Shown here piece after piece: positions 1 through 9,395 of a stretch of DNA of 64,000 nt. The stretch comes from Paraphoma chrysanthemicola (lineage: Eukaryota > Ascomycota > Dothideomycetes > Pleosporales > Phaeosphaeriaceae), in contig JAGMWG010000010.1 of assembly GCA_020744225.1 (NCBI GenBank), positions 372,001 to 436,000 of the forward strand. Direction: 5' to 3'. Every line of letters begins with the position of its first letter. Position 1 is the first letter of the stretch. The notes below the pieces were generated by a model. The model was not told where the DNA came from. It saw only the letters and a list, made by a program, of their open reading frames with translations, and searched no databases. The position numbers were made by a program, and so were the translations under genes.

Positions 1-174
1 ATCCCGGCGCCTGGTGTCTGATGCACATAATAACGTCTGCAATGCGCCCAGAAAGTCTTCTATCCAAGCCTCGATAGTCCATCTCGTATCTCCAGTGATG
101 CTGTGTTGCGCCAATGATGTATGTGCGCGTGAATGTGAAGGTAGTTGGTGAATGTCGATGCACCCATCCGATCT

Positions 175-909
175 TCACTCCTTCGCCGCCTTTGCCAGCT
201 TCCTCGCTTTGCCCTTCAGCCGCTGTGACTTGACGGGCTGTATCTCCTCGTCATCATCGCCCTCCTTTCCCAGCATCTTTTCATCACCCCTCGTCGTCAG
301 TCCCGCCGCCGTATTCGTACTCTGTTCACTTGATGCGTCTCCCTCAGCACCAGCATCTTCCTTGACTTTTCCAAGCACCGCACCGCCCTTGCCCACACTC
401 TTCTCAATCTCCGTGTCGCCATCGGTCTTCTTGTTCGTAGTGGACGCGAGCATCTTCATGAGCTGCTGGATCTGTGCTTCGTTGCCCTCCTCAATGAGGC
501 CTTCTTTGATGGCGACATCGACGGCCATACGAATGCCTTCAGGTGTGTTGTCGAACATGAGCATTGTTTGCTCAGGTTGTGCAGAAGCGGGCGGTGGCTG
601 CGACGGAGTTAGCTGTGTCGCAGGGCGGGCGAGCGCAGTTGACGACATTTTGGCATGTTGTCGTGCCATTGAAGCCGCGGTGGGCGGCAAGCTGGGCTTT
701 TCTTCGCTGTGGGTCAGCGCGAACCCCGGTGAAGGCAGAACGCATCTGCCTCCACCGGCGACGAAGATGGGCCTTCCTTGGAGGCCTTGGACGAAACTCT
801 CTTCCGGGAAGAGAGCAGGAGCGGGGAATTTAACGTCTCTCGACGGAGCGAGGTGCTTGTTCAGCCAAGCGAGCGCGGCTGCTTCAGTTGGGGCGTAGAA
901 TTGTGCCAT
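175..909 (-). CDS. Hypothetical protein with lysine-rich tail (244 aa)
   Basis: I do not recognise the family. The chosen start is the ATG at 909-907 (MAQFYAPTEAAAL); the frame stays open upstream only through non-ATG codons. The N-terminal ~50 residues look folded (alternating aromatic and aliphatic residues, AALAWLNKHLAP). A Pro/Gln-rich linker follows at about residues 90-125, then a probable helical segment around 130-165 (TPEGIRMAVDVAIKEGL) and an acidic/lysine-rich low-complexity tail ending in KGKARKLAKAAKE, which could bind nucleic acid or act as a nuclear/nucleolar signal. A possible 49-bp intron near 710-760 has good-looking ends but would break the frame of the helical segment, so I kept a single exon. 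It lies upstream of nothing co-oriented except the aminopeptidase 350 bp away. Gene reality is likely; function is unknown. Confidence 0.6.
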   Translation of the reverse strand: MAQFYAPTEAAALAWLNKHLAPSRDVKFPAPALFPEESFVQGLQGRPIFVAGGGRCVLPSPGFALTHSEEKPSLPPTAASMARQHAKMSSTALARPATQLTPSQPPPASAQPEQTMLMFDNTPEGIRMAVDVAIKEGLIEEGNEAQIQQLMKMLASTTNKKTDGDTEIEKSVGKGGAVLGKVKEDAGAEGDASSEQSTNTAAGLTTRGDEKMLGKEGDDDEEIQPVKSQRLKGKARKLAKAAKE

Positions 910-1261
910 TTTGAAGAAGGTGTCGAGTATTGTGTGTGGTGGGGAGGGAGAAAAAAGTGAAGACAAAATTGGTCAAATAGTCAAAATGTAAACAGTTTCC
1001 TTGGCAACACCTCCCGCAATACCATTTGCCGTTGTCATTGCTTACCTAGGATCCAGGTGACAGTGACAATGACATCTAGATGCTTCTGCCTGACTGCTTG
1101 CACGTGATGACAACATGCGTGAGAGGCGCTCGAAACATGTTTACGGCGGTGGCATGGCGATAGATATTGTGATAGAAAAGGAAGGATAAGGACTGAGATG
1201 CTCCAGGACACTCCATAAGGATAACTTTTGAGAGCCATTGAATTGGCGAAATACTACAGAA
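910..1261. other. Intergenic, 5' of the 244-aa gene and 3' of the aminopeptidase
   Basis: About 350 bp between two minus-strand genes. It should hold the 3' UTR of the aminopeptidase and the promoter of the downstream unknown gene. I see no convincing coding frame or RNA gene. Confidence 0.6.
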
Positions 1262-2501
1262 CTACAGATCATGCTTACTGAAACCGAGCTCGTAGATGTA
1301 TCCCAAGATGAGCTGGCCGTGTTGAAGCACGTGAGCAGGATCAATGTGCTCGATCGTATCGCGAGGAGTGTGAATATGCGGGTTGCGGTACTCGAATGCA
1401 GCTTCAAACACGAACGCTGCGGGGAAACCGTTACGAGTGGCGGAGCCGTGATCGGAGCAGGCGTAGCCGCACTGGCTCTCTACGTACGTAATGTCGGTGT
1501 ACTGGATTGACTGTCAGTCGTTTGCTCTAAGTATAGATGCAATAACACTCACCTCATTGATGACACGGCTAAGGTACTCGTTCAGAGCAGCATTGGTGAA
1601 GTCAGTGATGAGACCGAAGCTCTCAGGCTTTCCAGCATCAAGGGTAGCCTTGGTGTAGCCGACCATATCCTGCTGAAGCATAGCCCACACATCGCGACCG
1701 GCTGCTGCATACTGCGTGAAGATGTCCTGCGAACCGCGCAGACCGCCTTCTTCGGCAGCGTACCAATGGAATTCGATGGTGTTCTGCAGTTTGCTTGGGC
1801 CGAAATCTTTGTCGGACAAAAGGACACGCAGGGCGTCCAGAATGACAAACGAACCGCTGCCGTTATCGTCAACACCGGGGGCACGACCTCCGAGACGGTC
1901 TGCGGAATTCACAGAGTCGAGATGGCCACCGACAATAACGGTCCGATTGCTGCGGCCCGGAACCTTGACAATGACAGACTTTTGTGGAAAGGCGGCATGA
2001 GGGAACATCTCGGCTGTTACGCCATTCTTCTTCGAATTCTTCACGACATCTGCGACCTGGCTGAACAGCCACTCTGCAGCCTCAGCACCGGTCTCGGTCT
2101 CTGAGAAGCGTGTGTGGTACGTGGAGTAGTGCTCGAGGTTCTTCTTGATGTTGTCCCAGCTGAGCTTAGGAATGAGACGCTTGATGTTCTCGCTGTACTT
2201 GAACTTCTTTGGATAAGGAGGCTGCTCCTTTACAGCACGAATCTCGGCATTGAAGTCTGTGATGTCAAAGAAGTGGCTGCCGCAACCGCCGCTCTGTCAA
2301 GCTGTCAGTACACGCGACATGCGCAGTATCGAGACATGAATAACCCACAGATGACAGTTCCCATCGCTCTTCTTCTGTGATTTGGCGAGTCTCTCCAGGA
2401 GCGACTTCAATGGTCAATAGAGCTCTCGGCTTGACCTGCTCAGGCTTCGCAATGGCAGCGGTCGCGCAGGCGGCTGCTAGAATGGTTGTGAATGCTCTCA
2501 T
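1262..2501 (-). CDS. Secreted M28 leucine aminopeptidase (LAP1-like), 380 aa
   Basis: Zinc aminopeptidase releasing N-terminal, preferentially hydrophobic, residues from peptides outside the cell. Three exons: 2501-2349, 2293-1553 and 1510-1262, with introns of 55 and 42 bp, all joins phase 0. The first ~18 residues (MRAFTTILAAACATAAIA) are a signal peptide, followed by a propeptide-like segment. The M28 metal-binding set is complete: GGHLDS (H175, D177), GVDDNGSG (D193), AEEGG (E232/E233), QQDMVGY (D260) and NPHIHT (H345). The Cys pair in QCGYACSDH (C312, C316) matches the disulfide of fungal LAP1. Length is close to the usual ~380-390 aa. Assignment to the family is firm; the exact peptide preference is inferred from family knowledge. 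Confidence 0.93.
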
Positions 2502-3205
2502 CTTGATAGAACACTATATCGTTACCGCTCAAGAGACAGCAGAGATGAGACAAACAACACATGAGTGACAGATCTCCAGTCTTCATTTATACTATTCATC
2601 GCGGTAAGCTTCGGATCGTCTCCTCCTGTCAACATCCTGTCTGCGCTCGCTTGACATGTCATTTGCAATATGTCGAAGCTATCCGAAGTGCTACCAAGCA
2701 CAGCGATCCACTGGGACACGATGGCTGCTCCAATCAACTGCCATGTGTCGTTTTGAGGCTATTCTAGGAAGTCTTGTCGTCTGCGGGTGTTTCTTGACGG
2801 CTTCCTAATGCGGGATAGCGCCACCTGGCATGCTTACCGAGTGAGCGAGTATGCTCCATGAACCAGGTCGCATTCCATCGTTACTGCGTGAATATCTAGA
2901 CGGGATCCTCGACCTGCCTGATCCGTGTGAGTATATGCGATGGAAGACTGGAGCTTGGTAAGGAGGCGGCGTTGGCGATGGAAACACGAAACGAACGCGC
3001 TAGGCAAGCCATAATTGCCGCTCTCCTCCGTCCCCTGAACGTCAGCTTCACGACACCATTTTCTTTGCTGAGGAAAAGTGGTCGAAGTGGTTGTATTAAT
3101 TTTATCATCAGTATCAGTGGGCGCAGTAGATGTTAACAATGCTCGTGGTAATGTACACTAATCCCAGACAGAAGTGTAACACCAAAACTGTCCTCAGAAC
3201 CAAAC
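2502..3205. other. Intergenic, no supported gene
   Basis: Promoter of the aminopeptidase at its left edge. Several 60-100 codon open frames exist on both strands between 2805 and 3139, but none has a start context, domain or splice structure I can support. Confidence 0.5.
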
Positions 3206-3838
3206 TCATCTCCAGCGAATCGCTAAAGAACGGACGCCGCGCTCCAGATACTCTTGGTCAATGATGAAGAGACTGAAGTAGCAGGCCTGGTGGATGTCAG
3301 TTTGCTCAACAAGGATCGACATCCTCGTGGCACTTACCACAGCCAGCAGAACCCAGGACGCAACAAGGCAGAACATCTGCTCGGCGAAGAGTGTGGCCGA
3401 CAGCCAGTAGAAGAAAGCGAAGATCATAAGGGTGTAGACGAAGTGGTCGTTTTGCTGTTGCATGGGTGCATGCTTCTTCTCGTAGCTCTCCAACTTCTTG
3501 AGGAGCACCAAGTTCTCCGCCCGTCCGAATTGGCACCAGCCGCAATCCTGGGTCTTTTTGGTGTAAGGCTTGCTTTTGCTGCAAGGCCACCGCGACTCGG
3601 CTTCCTCTTCGACCGCGGTCATCTGGGGATGTGCCCATGATGGGCGTTTGTGCACTCCCATCGTCTCCGGTTCAGTGGGTCCGACCCGGTCGTTGTGGCT
3701 GAAATTGAACAACAGAGGGTCTTCCAAGGTCTCACCGTTCCAATAGTCGTAAAGAGATCGCGGCTCTTCTTGGTCACAGGTTGGCAGCTCAGGAGACTGG
3801 GGCTCCTTGCTTCCTCTTTGGATAAACTTCTTCCTCCT
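3206..3838 (-). CDS. Hypothetical small membrane protein, 5' end unresolved
   Basis: The clearest part is the C-terminus: a charged, Cys-containing region (DCGWCQFGRAENLVLLKKLE) followed by two probable membrane helices (HFVYTLMIFAFFYWLSATL and MFCLVASWVLLAVV). A 51-bp intron at 3337-3287 (GTAAGT, branch AACTGAC, acceptor CAG) is in frame and links the second helix to ACYFSLFIIDQEYLERG and the stop at 3206. The frame is open to about 3871 with no ATG before it. The model therefore starts at a possible acceptor at 3839-3841, and an upstream exon must supply the start. A different frame at 4080-3850 (segment beginning MLSANDALSWQRKHDVLK) may be that exon, but I found no good donor to join them. 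Function unknown. Confidence 0.4.
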   Translation of the reverse strand, partial: RRKKFIQRGSKEPQSPELPTCDQEEPRSLYDYWNGETLEDPLLFNFSHNDRVGPTEPETMGVHKRPSWAHPQMTAVEEEAESRWPCSKSKPYTKKTQDCGWCQFGRAENLVLLKKLESYEKKHAPMQQQNDHFVYTLMIFAFFYWLSATLFAEQMFCLVASWVLLAVVSATRMSILVEQTDIHQACYFSLFIIDQEYLERGVRSLAIRWR

Positions 3839-4934
3839 CTGTGATGGCTTGTTGAGATAATCACGTTGGCTTTATAGATCCCCTTCCATTTCCAGCATTT
3901 CGGTGCTAATGTCCAGAGGGACGGATTCTGCCTGACCAGGTGATGTGAACCGAAGTAAGGCGTCAAGTTGCGGAATCCTGTCTTTAATACATCATGTTTT
4001 CGTTGCCAGCTCAGCGCATCATTGGCACTAAGCATGCAAAAGATAGTCACCATCTCGCGAGCAGAAGCAAAAGCCTCCAAATTGGTGCGTCGGCCCCACT
4101 CGACCCTTCTTGAAGCACCTCAACCGACCAGACTATCTGCCCCAATTGAATGGTCACGGACGTCAAGACTGCACTGCAGGAAGATCTTCCTAATCGCAAA
4201 TGAAGAACGCTGTTGCTGGTACCATGCAATCACAATCATGCAGCGCAATTCCACTAACGGCGTTGTGCTGATTGTACCATCAGCAGATTCATGGAGTTTG
4301 TAGTGGAGCTATCGCTCGTCAGCCTGGTATTCGTACTAAACTAATCTTGCGCGAGCCCTCAAATCGTATGCTGCATCTTCGCCAGGTTTTTTTTCTCTTG
4401 TCCCAAAATCAGTAGCGCGGGCAAGGATGTATAGTGGTCACCAGCACAGCTTAGTTCGCAGTCGAATCGGTTGTGCTAGTACACCAGGTTTTATGACGCC
4501 ACAGTCCAGATCTCACGAATGTAACGATAAATAAACAACCATGGCTTTTGTATTGCAGGCTCGTCCGCTGCTATCAGATGACCGCGCTTTCTTCCTCTGT
4601 GGGAATCTACCAGAACAGGAAATATGCTGCATTTCAACCGTAGAGATACGTCCACACGCAATGAAGTGGAAAATTTCTGGAGCTGTGACTAACATCCGAA
4701 GCGAGGCGACCTTCGGAACCACTCGTGACAGACTCCAAATATGGTGGGCGAAGAGAACTTTGGAGATGTCCTCTGCAATACCGGGTAAACCTCCGTCAAA
4801 AGGCTCCGATATCAGAAAGCTCTTAATAAGCTGATGCCTCTCTCTGCCTTCAATAGATCGTCATCCAAACTTGCCTTCTTCAGACATTCTTTATATTCAA
4901 GAACACCCTTACATTTATTGATACCACTGCCACA
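3839..4934. other. Intergenic or unresolved 5' exon region
   Basis: May contain the missing first exon of the preceding minus-strand gene (4080-3850) and the promoter of the secreted cysteine-rich gene. A 97-codon open frame at 4541-4834 shows no features of a real protein. Confidence 0.4.
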
Positions 4935-5287
4935 ATGAAGCCCCCCTCTCTCCTCGTCATCCCAGCGCTCTTCACGAGCGTCGTCTTCGCTAAGAAGGGC
5001 ATGGAGGTCGCGCGATGCAAATCTGGAGTAAAGAGATGCAGTACGGTTTTCTCGCTCTGCAACCCTTTCAAGCACGAACTGTTGGGTGCTTGTATTTCTT
5101 CGTTCAATCCAGTCGAGACACTTCACTATGATATCAGTGTCTGCAACGCCAAGGGTGTTTGGCAACTTGAGACTTGCCCCTTCGGCCGGCACTGTAAGTC
5201 TGCGCTTGATGTAATGCAACGCAAATGCGCTGGCGCAGTTAGTTTCTCGGTACAGGCGAGAATTCGGAAGCCCACTGCATCGATTAA
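4935..5287 (+). CDS. Small secreted cysteine-rich protein, 96 aa, effector-like
   Basis: Two exons, 4935-5193 and 5256-5287, joined across a 62-bp intron (GTAAGT...TACAG) with phase 1. The join adds a short tail (ENSEAHCID) and a stop. Residues 1-19 (MKPPSLLVIPALFTSVVFA) form a clear signal peptide. The mature ~77 residues carry eight cysteines (positions 28, 35, 42, 53, 70, 81, 87, 94), consistent with four disulfides. Two of the eight sit in the last 10 residues; the final one is contributed only by exon 2, which supports the splice model. No known domain is recognised. Size, secretion signal and even cysteine count are typical of fungal apoplastic effector candidates or small antimicrobial/adhesion-type proteins; the actual role is unknown. 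It stands alone, with >1 kb of upstream non-coding DNA. Confidence 0.75.
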
Positions 5288-5722
5288 GGTTGTGGGAAAT
5301 AGCAGGATATTCGTGGCGCTATTAGTTCTACCGGGCGTTTTGGGGGTACATGAATGTAGCGATTGGGAAACTGGGCTCGGTGTCTAGTTAGTCCACATAT
5401 CAATGATCTTGTAGTAGATCAAAGTGAGTGGGGAACTCTATCAACGGTCATAGAACAAGAAAATCACCCCGTGATATATGGTAAAGTTGATCTGTCCATT
5501 GTTCTGCCGAAGTGAGGGCATCACCACCCGTACCCCAAAGCTCAAGTGATCTCTATGCACCGCACGAAAAGCCCAATCATGATGTAGCCTCAATAGTCTC
5601 TCCCTAAAATCAAGAGAACAAGTCGCAGAAATACCGTTCTAGAACCGAGCCCATAAATTCACCGTCCTGCACTCAAAGCTGCCAAATGGCCCAACCCATC
5701 CCAATCGCATACTTTATGTTTA
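5288..5722. other. Intergenic between convergent genes
   Basis: Shared 3' region of the secreted cysteine-rich gene (+) and the small membrane gene (-). No further coding signal seen. Confidence 0.5.
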
Positions 5723-5996
5723 TCAGCTCTGTTCAAAATACCAAATAACATCACAAAGTACTCACCGGCAGTATGAGACCGCAAATCAGCAAGAAATCGC
5801 CAGTATTCGGAGCTAGCATCTTGTATATCACGACGTACATGCCTACCACCGCGCCCAAGAGGAGGATGGAATAGAAGATCTTGAATTGCTTGCAACGGCC
5901 AAATCGCGGTTGTGAAGGGGAGGCTTGGGCTTGGGCTTGGGCTTGGGCTTCGGCGTCGAGCGCTTTGGACTTCTCTTGAATGCTGGTGCTCGACAT
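5723..5996 (-). CDS. Small two-helix membrane protein with Ala-Gln repeat (79 aa)
   Basis: The start is the ATG at 5996-5994. The N-terminal half is polar and contains an AQ dipeptide run (residues ~16-25) encoded by a hexanucleotide repeat. Then follow two hydrophobic segments, FYSILLLGAVVGMYVVIYKML and FLLICGLILP, suggesting a small integral membrane protein with a basic cytosolic N-terminus (RFGRCKQFK). A GTGAGT...ACAG intron at 5765-5729 would end the protein in LPS (79 aa). It is only 37 bp long, so the unspliced alternative stopping at 5751 (81 aa) is possible. The next gene to the right (6477-6713, same strand) has a similar size and layout. No known family recognised. Confidence 0.5.
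5923..5950. repeat. GCTTGG hexanucleotide microsatellite
   Basis: Four perfect GCTTGG copies plus a partial fifth, inside the coding region of the small membrane protein; read on the minus strand they encode alternating Gln and Ala. In-frame hexamer repeats of this type vary in copy number between isolates. Confidence 0.9.
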
Positions 5997-6476
5997 GGTG
6001 GGTGGGATTGGTTGGTGAGAGAGGGAGCATGAGACGTAAGGGTCGTTTTAGAAGAAGGCGATAAATAGTCGAGCTTAATGGTGGTACGATAGAATGCTTG
6101 GATAGCGGAGATTTCGCACCTCGAATTTTTGATGCAGCCATATCGGTACCAGAGAGCTCGACCCAGATATTGAACTTGTTGATAGTGGCTGTGCAGTGTT
6201 CCATGGTTAGGTACTCCCGAGCTATCATCGCGCAAACTCGACATTTAGGACGAAGCCCGAAGATTATGGCAAAGAAGTGATTTTCGCATAATACAATGTG
6301 CGTTGAACATATCTATGTACCTTATACTCAATCAAATTCACCGTGACCCCTTCGTCCCACCTACAAGCTTCCATCCCTGCCTACTCCCATGCAACAGTCC
6401 CAGGAAGCACAATCACCATCGTCAACATGACCATGCACTGCTTCAAATCAGCTTTCAGTCCATTATATATATATAT
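5997..6476. other. Intergenic between two co-oriented small membrane genes
   Basis: Holds the promoter of the 79-aa protein and the 3' UTR of the next one. Contains a short TA dinucleotide run near 6465-6476. No coding signal supported. Confidence 0.5.
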
Positions 6477-6713
6477 TCAAACTTTTTCACTGACCACACA
6501 CAAAGCTAATCCGGCTCCAGTGGCGTATCCGCCTTCGAATGCGCACGTGACGACGTAGAAGAGAAAGCCGCAAGACAGATAGAGGGCGATGAGATAGATG
6601 AGTTTGCCGACCCACGTAAAAACGAAGGGCACGTCGTCGCGCAGATATTCGGCTTGCCGTTGAGACTCTATGTCGTGCGAAGTTTCATACTGCGCGCGTG
6701 AGAATTTGGTCAT
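6477..6713 (-). CDS. Small two-helix membrane protein (78 aa)
   Basis: The ATG at 6713-6711 opens an intronless frame. A charged 28-residue N-terminus (MTKFSRAQYETSHDIESQRQ...) precedes two hydrophobic stretches, KLIYLIALYLSCGFLFYVV and a shorter one ending GAGLALCVVSEKV. The layout, spacing of the two helices and the Gly-rich turn between them resemble the 79-aa neighbour at 5723-5996, so the two may be diverged tandem paralogues. That rests on my by-eye alignment only. No named family recognised. Confidence 0.5.
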   Translation of the reverse strand: MTKFSRAQYETSHDIESQRQAEYLRDDVPFVFTWVGKLIYLIALYLSCGFLFYVVTCAFEGGYATGAGLALCVVSEKV

Positions 6714-6936
6714 TGTGTTGGATTCGTGCGGAGTTGCGGTGCGCGTTTCGTTTGCAGAGGATGGAAAGTGGCCGCAGTACGACAGAAGAGGTGCAAATGG
6801 AGTATGTGCTGACTGCAAGCCTTGAGAAGTACATGAAGATATCTCGAGAAGAACTTGATCGTGGTAGAGGTACATATGCAAGGTGACGAGCTAGCTGATA
6901 GTGTACCAGATGGGTTGCACAGGCTACTAGCCTCAT

Positions 6937-8257
6937 TCATTTGCCTTTGGGAACGTCGGTTCCCCATGGATATGCCTCAGGCATCGCCTTCCATGTCTTT
7001 AAGTCGTCGTAATTTTTGGTGGTCGCCTTGCCTTGTAGCACCTTTTGCACGAAGGGCAACACGTCTGCATACCCATTCATGTCGCAGTGTCCACCACTTG
7101 GGATACTCATGCCCAGCTTGTCGCCAACCCCGAGCCAGTTGTACACAACTTTTGCCGCAGGAAATGTGATGGACGCGGTGCCCTTTGAGTCGGTGAACTG
7201 GTCGCCAGAGTTCTGTTCTAGTACTACTGCGCGGGGAGCGATTGCTAGAACGATCGTGTGGGCATCGAAGGGAAGTTGAGTGGCCTTGTTGACGAACTGC
7301 GATATGCCAGAGGATGTCCACCACCCAGCGCCCGATTTCTGATAGCCATTAGCTTTTTATGCGCGAGAGCAAATGCATGCTAGTGTTTACCGAATTCTCC
7401 AAGTTCTCGCCCTGTCCACTGAGGCTATATCGGTACGGCCCAGCACCTTGCACGCCACTACACATAGGCATCGTGACAGCAATACGTTTGTCGAATAATC
7501 CTGCAGCCAGTGCTGCTTTACCGAGGCGCGAACAGCCAGTCACGCCAGACTTTGTTGCATCGATTTCTGGGACTTTGAGCTCAATTCCATCAAGCACGCG
7601 ATGGAAGCCCCAAGCCCAAGCTGTCAGAACTCCTGGTCACAGCATTAGATGCGGCGTTTTATGATCTAGGAGATCCTCACCAATATCCTTGCCGTTGTAC
7701 AGCGTCCAAAAGGAGCCGCTCTTGCTGTTGCTATCTGCAGCGACCTTTCCATAGTCGAATGTGACGACTGCAATACCCGCACCGGTGTAGCTCTTCGTGT
7801 CCATACCGCCGATGGAAAGAATGACCGGAAATGGTCCATTACCACTTGGCAAATTGAGAGTCGCCGCGATGCTCGCACTCTTCCCTCCTACAGCGACCGT
7901 GACGGTCAAGGTATTTCCACTGCGAGTGGCAGAAACCGTCTCGAGCGAGTGATCAGGGTAGTATCCGTACTGGTACTCCTGAAGTAGCTTCAGGATCTCT
8001 GGTTGGCGGCATTTGTACCACTCATCCTTGCTTTGAACCCGAGTCTTGCCGTCAAGATACAAGAACGGATCGGGCATCGTTTTGACGGACGGAAACGCAG
8101 CCGCCTTGGGCATAGGATTTGGTGTGAGCGGACATGTCACATTTGCTTGACGGGGAAGAAGATCAAGAATGGATTCCAGATTGTTCGCATCGAGAGGAAC
8201 AGCATAAGCGCTCGCTGCTAGACCTAAAGCCACAAAGATTTTTGCAAGCATTTTCAT
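6937..8257 (-). CDS. Glucuronoyl methylesterase, CE15 (406 aa)
   Basis: Secreted serine esterase that cleaves ester bonds between glucuronic acid on xylan and lignin alcohols, loosening lignocellulose. Three exons: 8257-7681, 7632-7391 and 7338-6937; introns of 48 and 52 bp give exact phase joins. Residues 1-~19 are a signal peptide. The mature enzyme carries the CE15 signature GCSRLGK with catalytic Ser227, the conserved LPFDAH and IAPR segments around 296-308, and SGGHCD with catalytic His357. Length matches catalytic-domain-only family members; no carbohydrate-binding module is present. The start follows MKMLAKIF; an upstream in-frame Met is not needed for the signal peptide. Assignment is strong. 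Confidence 0.93.
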
Positions 8258-9395
8258 GGATGTGTTGGGTATGCGAGAAAGAACGTGCAAGACAAAAGCC
8301 ATATAGCCATTTGAATAGACACCTTTCGGCTCGTGGACGCCACCGGATCAAAGGCATACTCGTTTGTCAATATGGAGTGCCGTCACCTGGATGGCTGCTT
8401 CGTCCGCTAGAATGCTGCCGCTTCTGTCAGTATATGAATATCCAAAATGAGCTAAGCACCTTTCGTATGATCGGCTGATTGCCGAGCAAAGTTCGGTACA
8501 TGGAGAACATGTTCTATATTAGCAAGTCTGAACAATGCCTGAGCTTTATTTGGCAGTACATTCTGCTTGAGAATAAACGAAACTACAAGGCCTCTTCTCA
8601 CTTGCCTGACTTTTAGGATAGTAACATCTCGCGTTGATCTTGGGGACGATGACCTTCTCGAATCAAAGTTTATGCGGCTGGTAGGCATTTGTGGGGCATT
8701 TGGCGGTGGATGCTGTCGGTTAAAGGCAAGTCCCACATCTGGCACGATCTATGCGGAGGCTGCTGCATTTCCAGTTCACGTGGTGCTCATAGTACCCAGG
8801 AGAATCACAGAGTGGAGTCGGTAGAAAATCAATGGCATTTTGCCCAGCAAAGCCAATCTCCAGAACCGCTTCGACCGCCAGCGCGACTGAACGATGGCGC
8901 GCAACGATGCACATGACGACGTGTTCGCGTCCTCTCAACCACGATCCATGGGTAAGAATCCAGAACGTGATCTGGGGATTATTGAGTAACATAATGACGA
9001 TAACTTTAAGACAAACTTCATGGTGCACGCCCGCTGACCGAGATTATCCTTGCCTTCGTGGAAGAAGGTTCTCGGAGCGTGCAAACAAACGTCAAATCTT
9101 CTGAGTGGCAGGTATGATTGGATATGGGCGTCGACCTGCGTTGATGTAGGCAACAATGTTCTGAACGTGGAAAAGACGATGCAGTTGGACCTCGTGCTGA
9201 TGCGAATGATTGACAGCATTGCGTCGTAAGTCGTGTTATTGGCGTCGAAGCCGGGCCGATCAGCAACGACATGGGTTGACTGCCCAGGTGGCCCGAGCTT
9301 CCTCACTCTCCTGTGCGTCATTCACCGCGCCGCAGTCCACATCCGTTATACTTAAACTTCCATCTATGTAGTGATTGTGCACTCCAGAGACCACC
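8258..9395. other. Divergent intergenic region, 1.1 kb
   Basis: Lies between the divergent CE15 esterase (-) and the beta-lactamase-like gene (+), so it should hold both promoters. Several open frames under 130 codons occur on both strands; none shows a domain or consistent splice structure. Confidence 0.5.

Noticed and set aside
710..760. Possible 49-bp intron in the 244-aa unknown gene
   Set aside because: Ends and branch look acceptable, but removal shifts the frame away from the protein-like helical segment downstream.
4541..4834. 97-codon frame before the secreted cysteine-rich gene
   Set aside because: Composition not convincing, no supporting features; probably chance.
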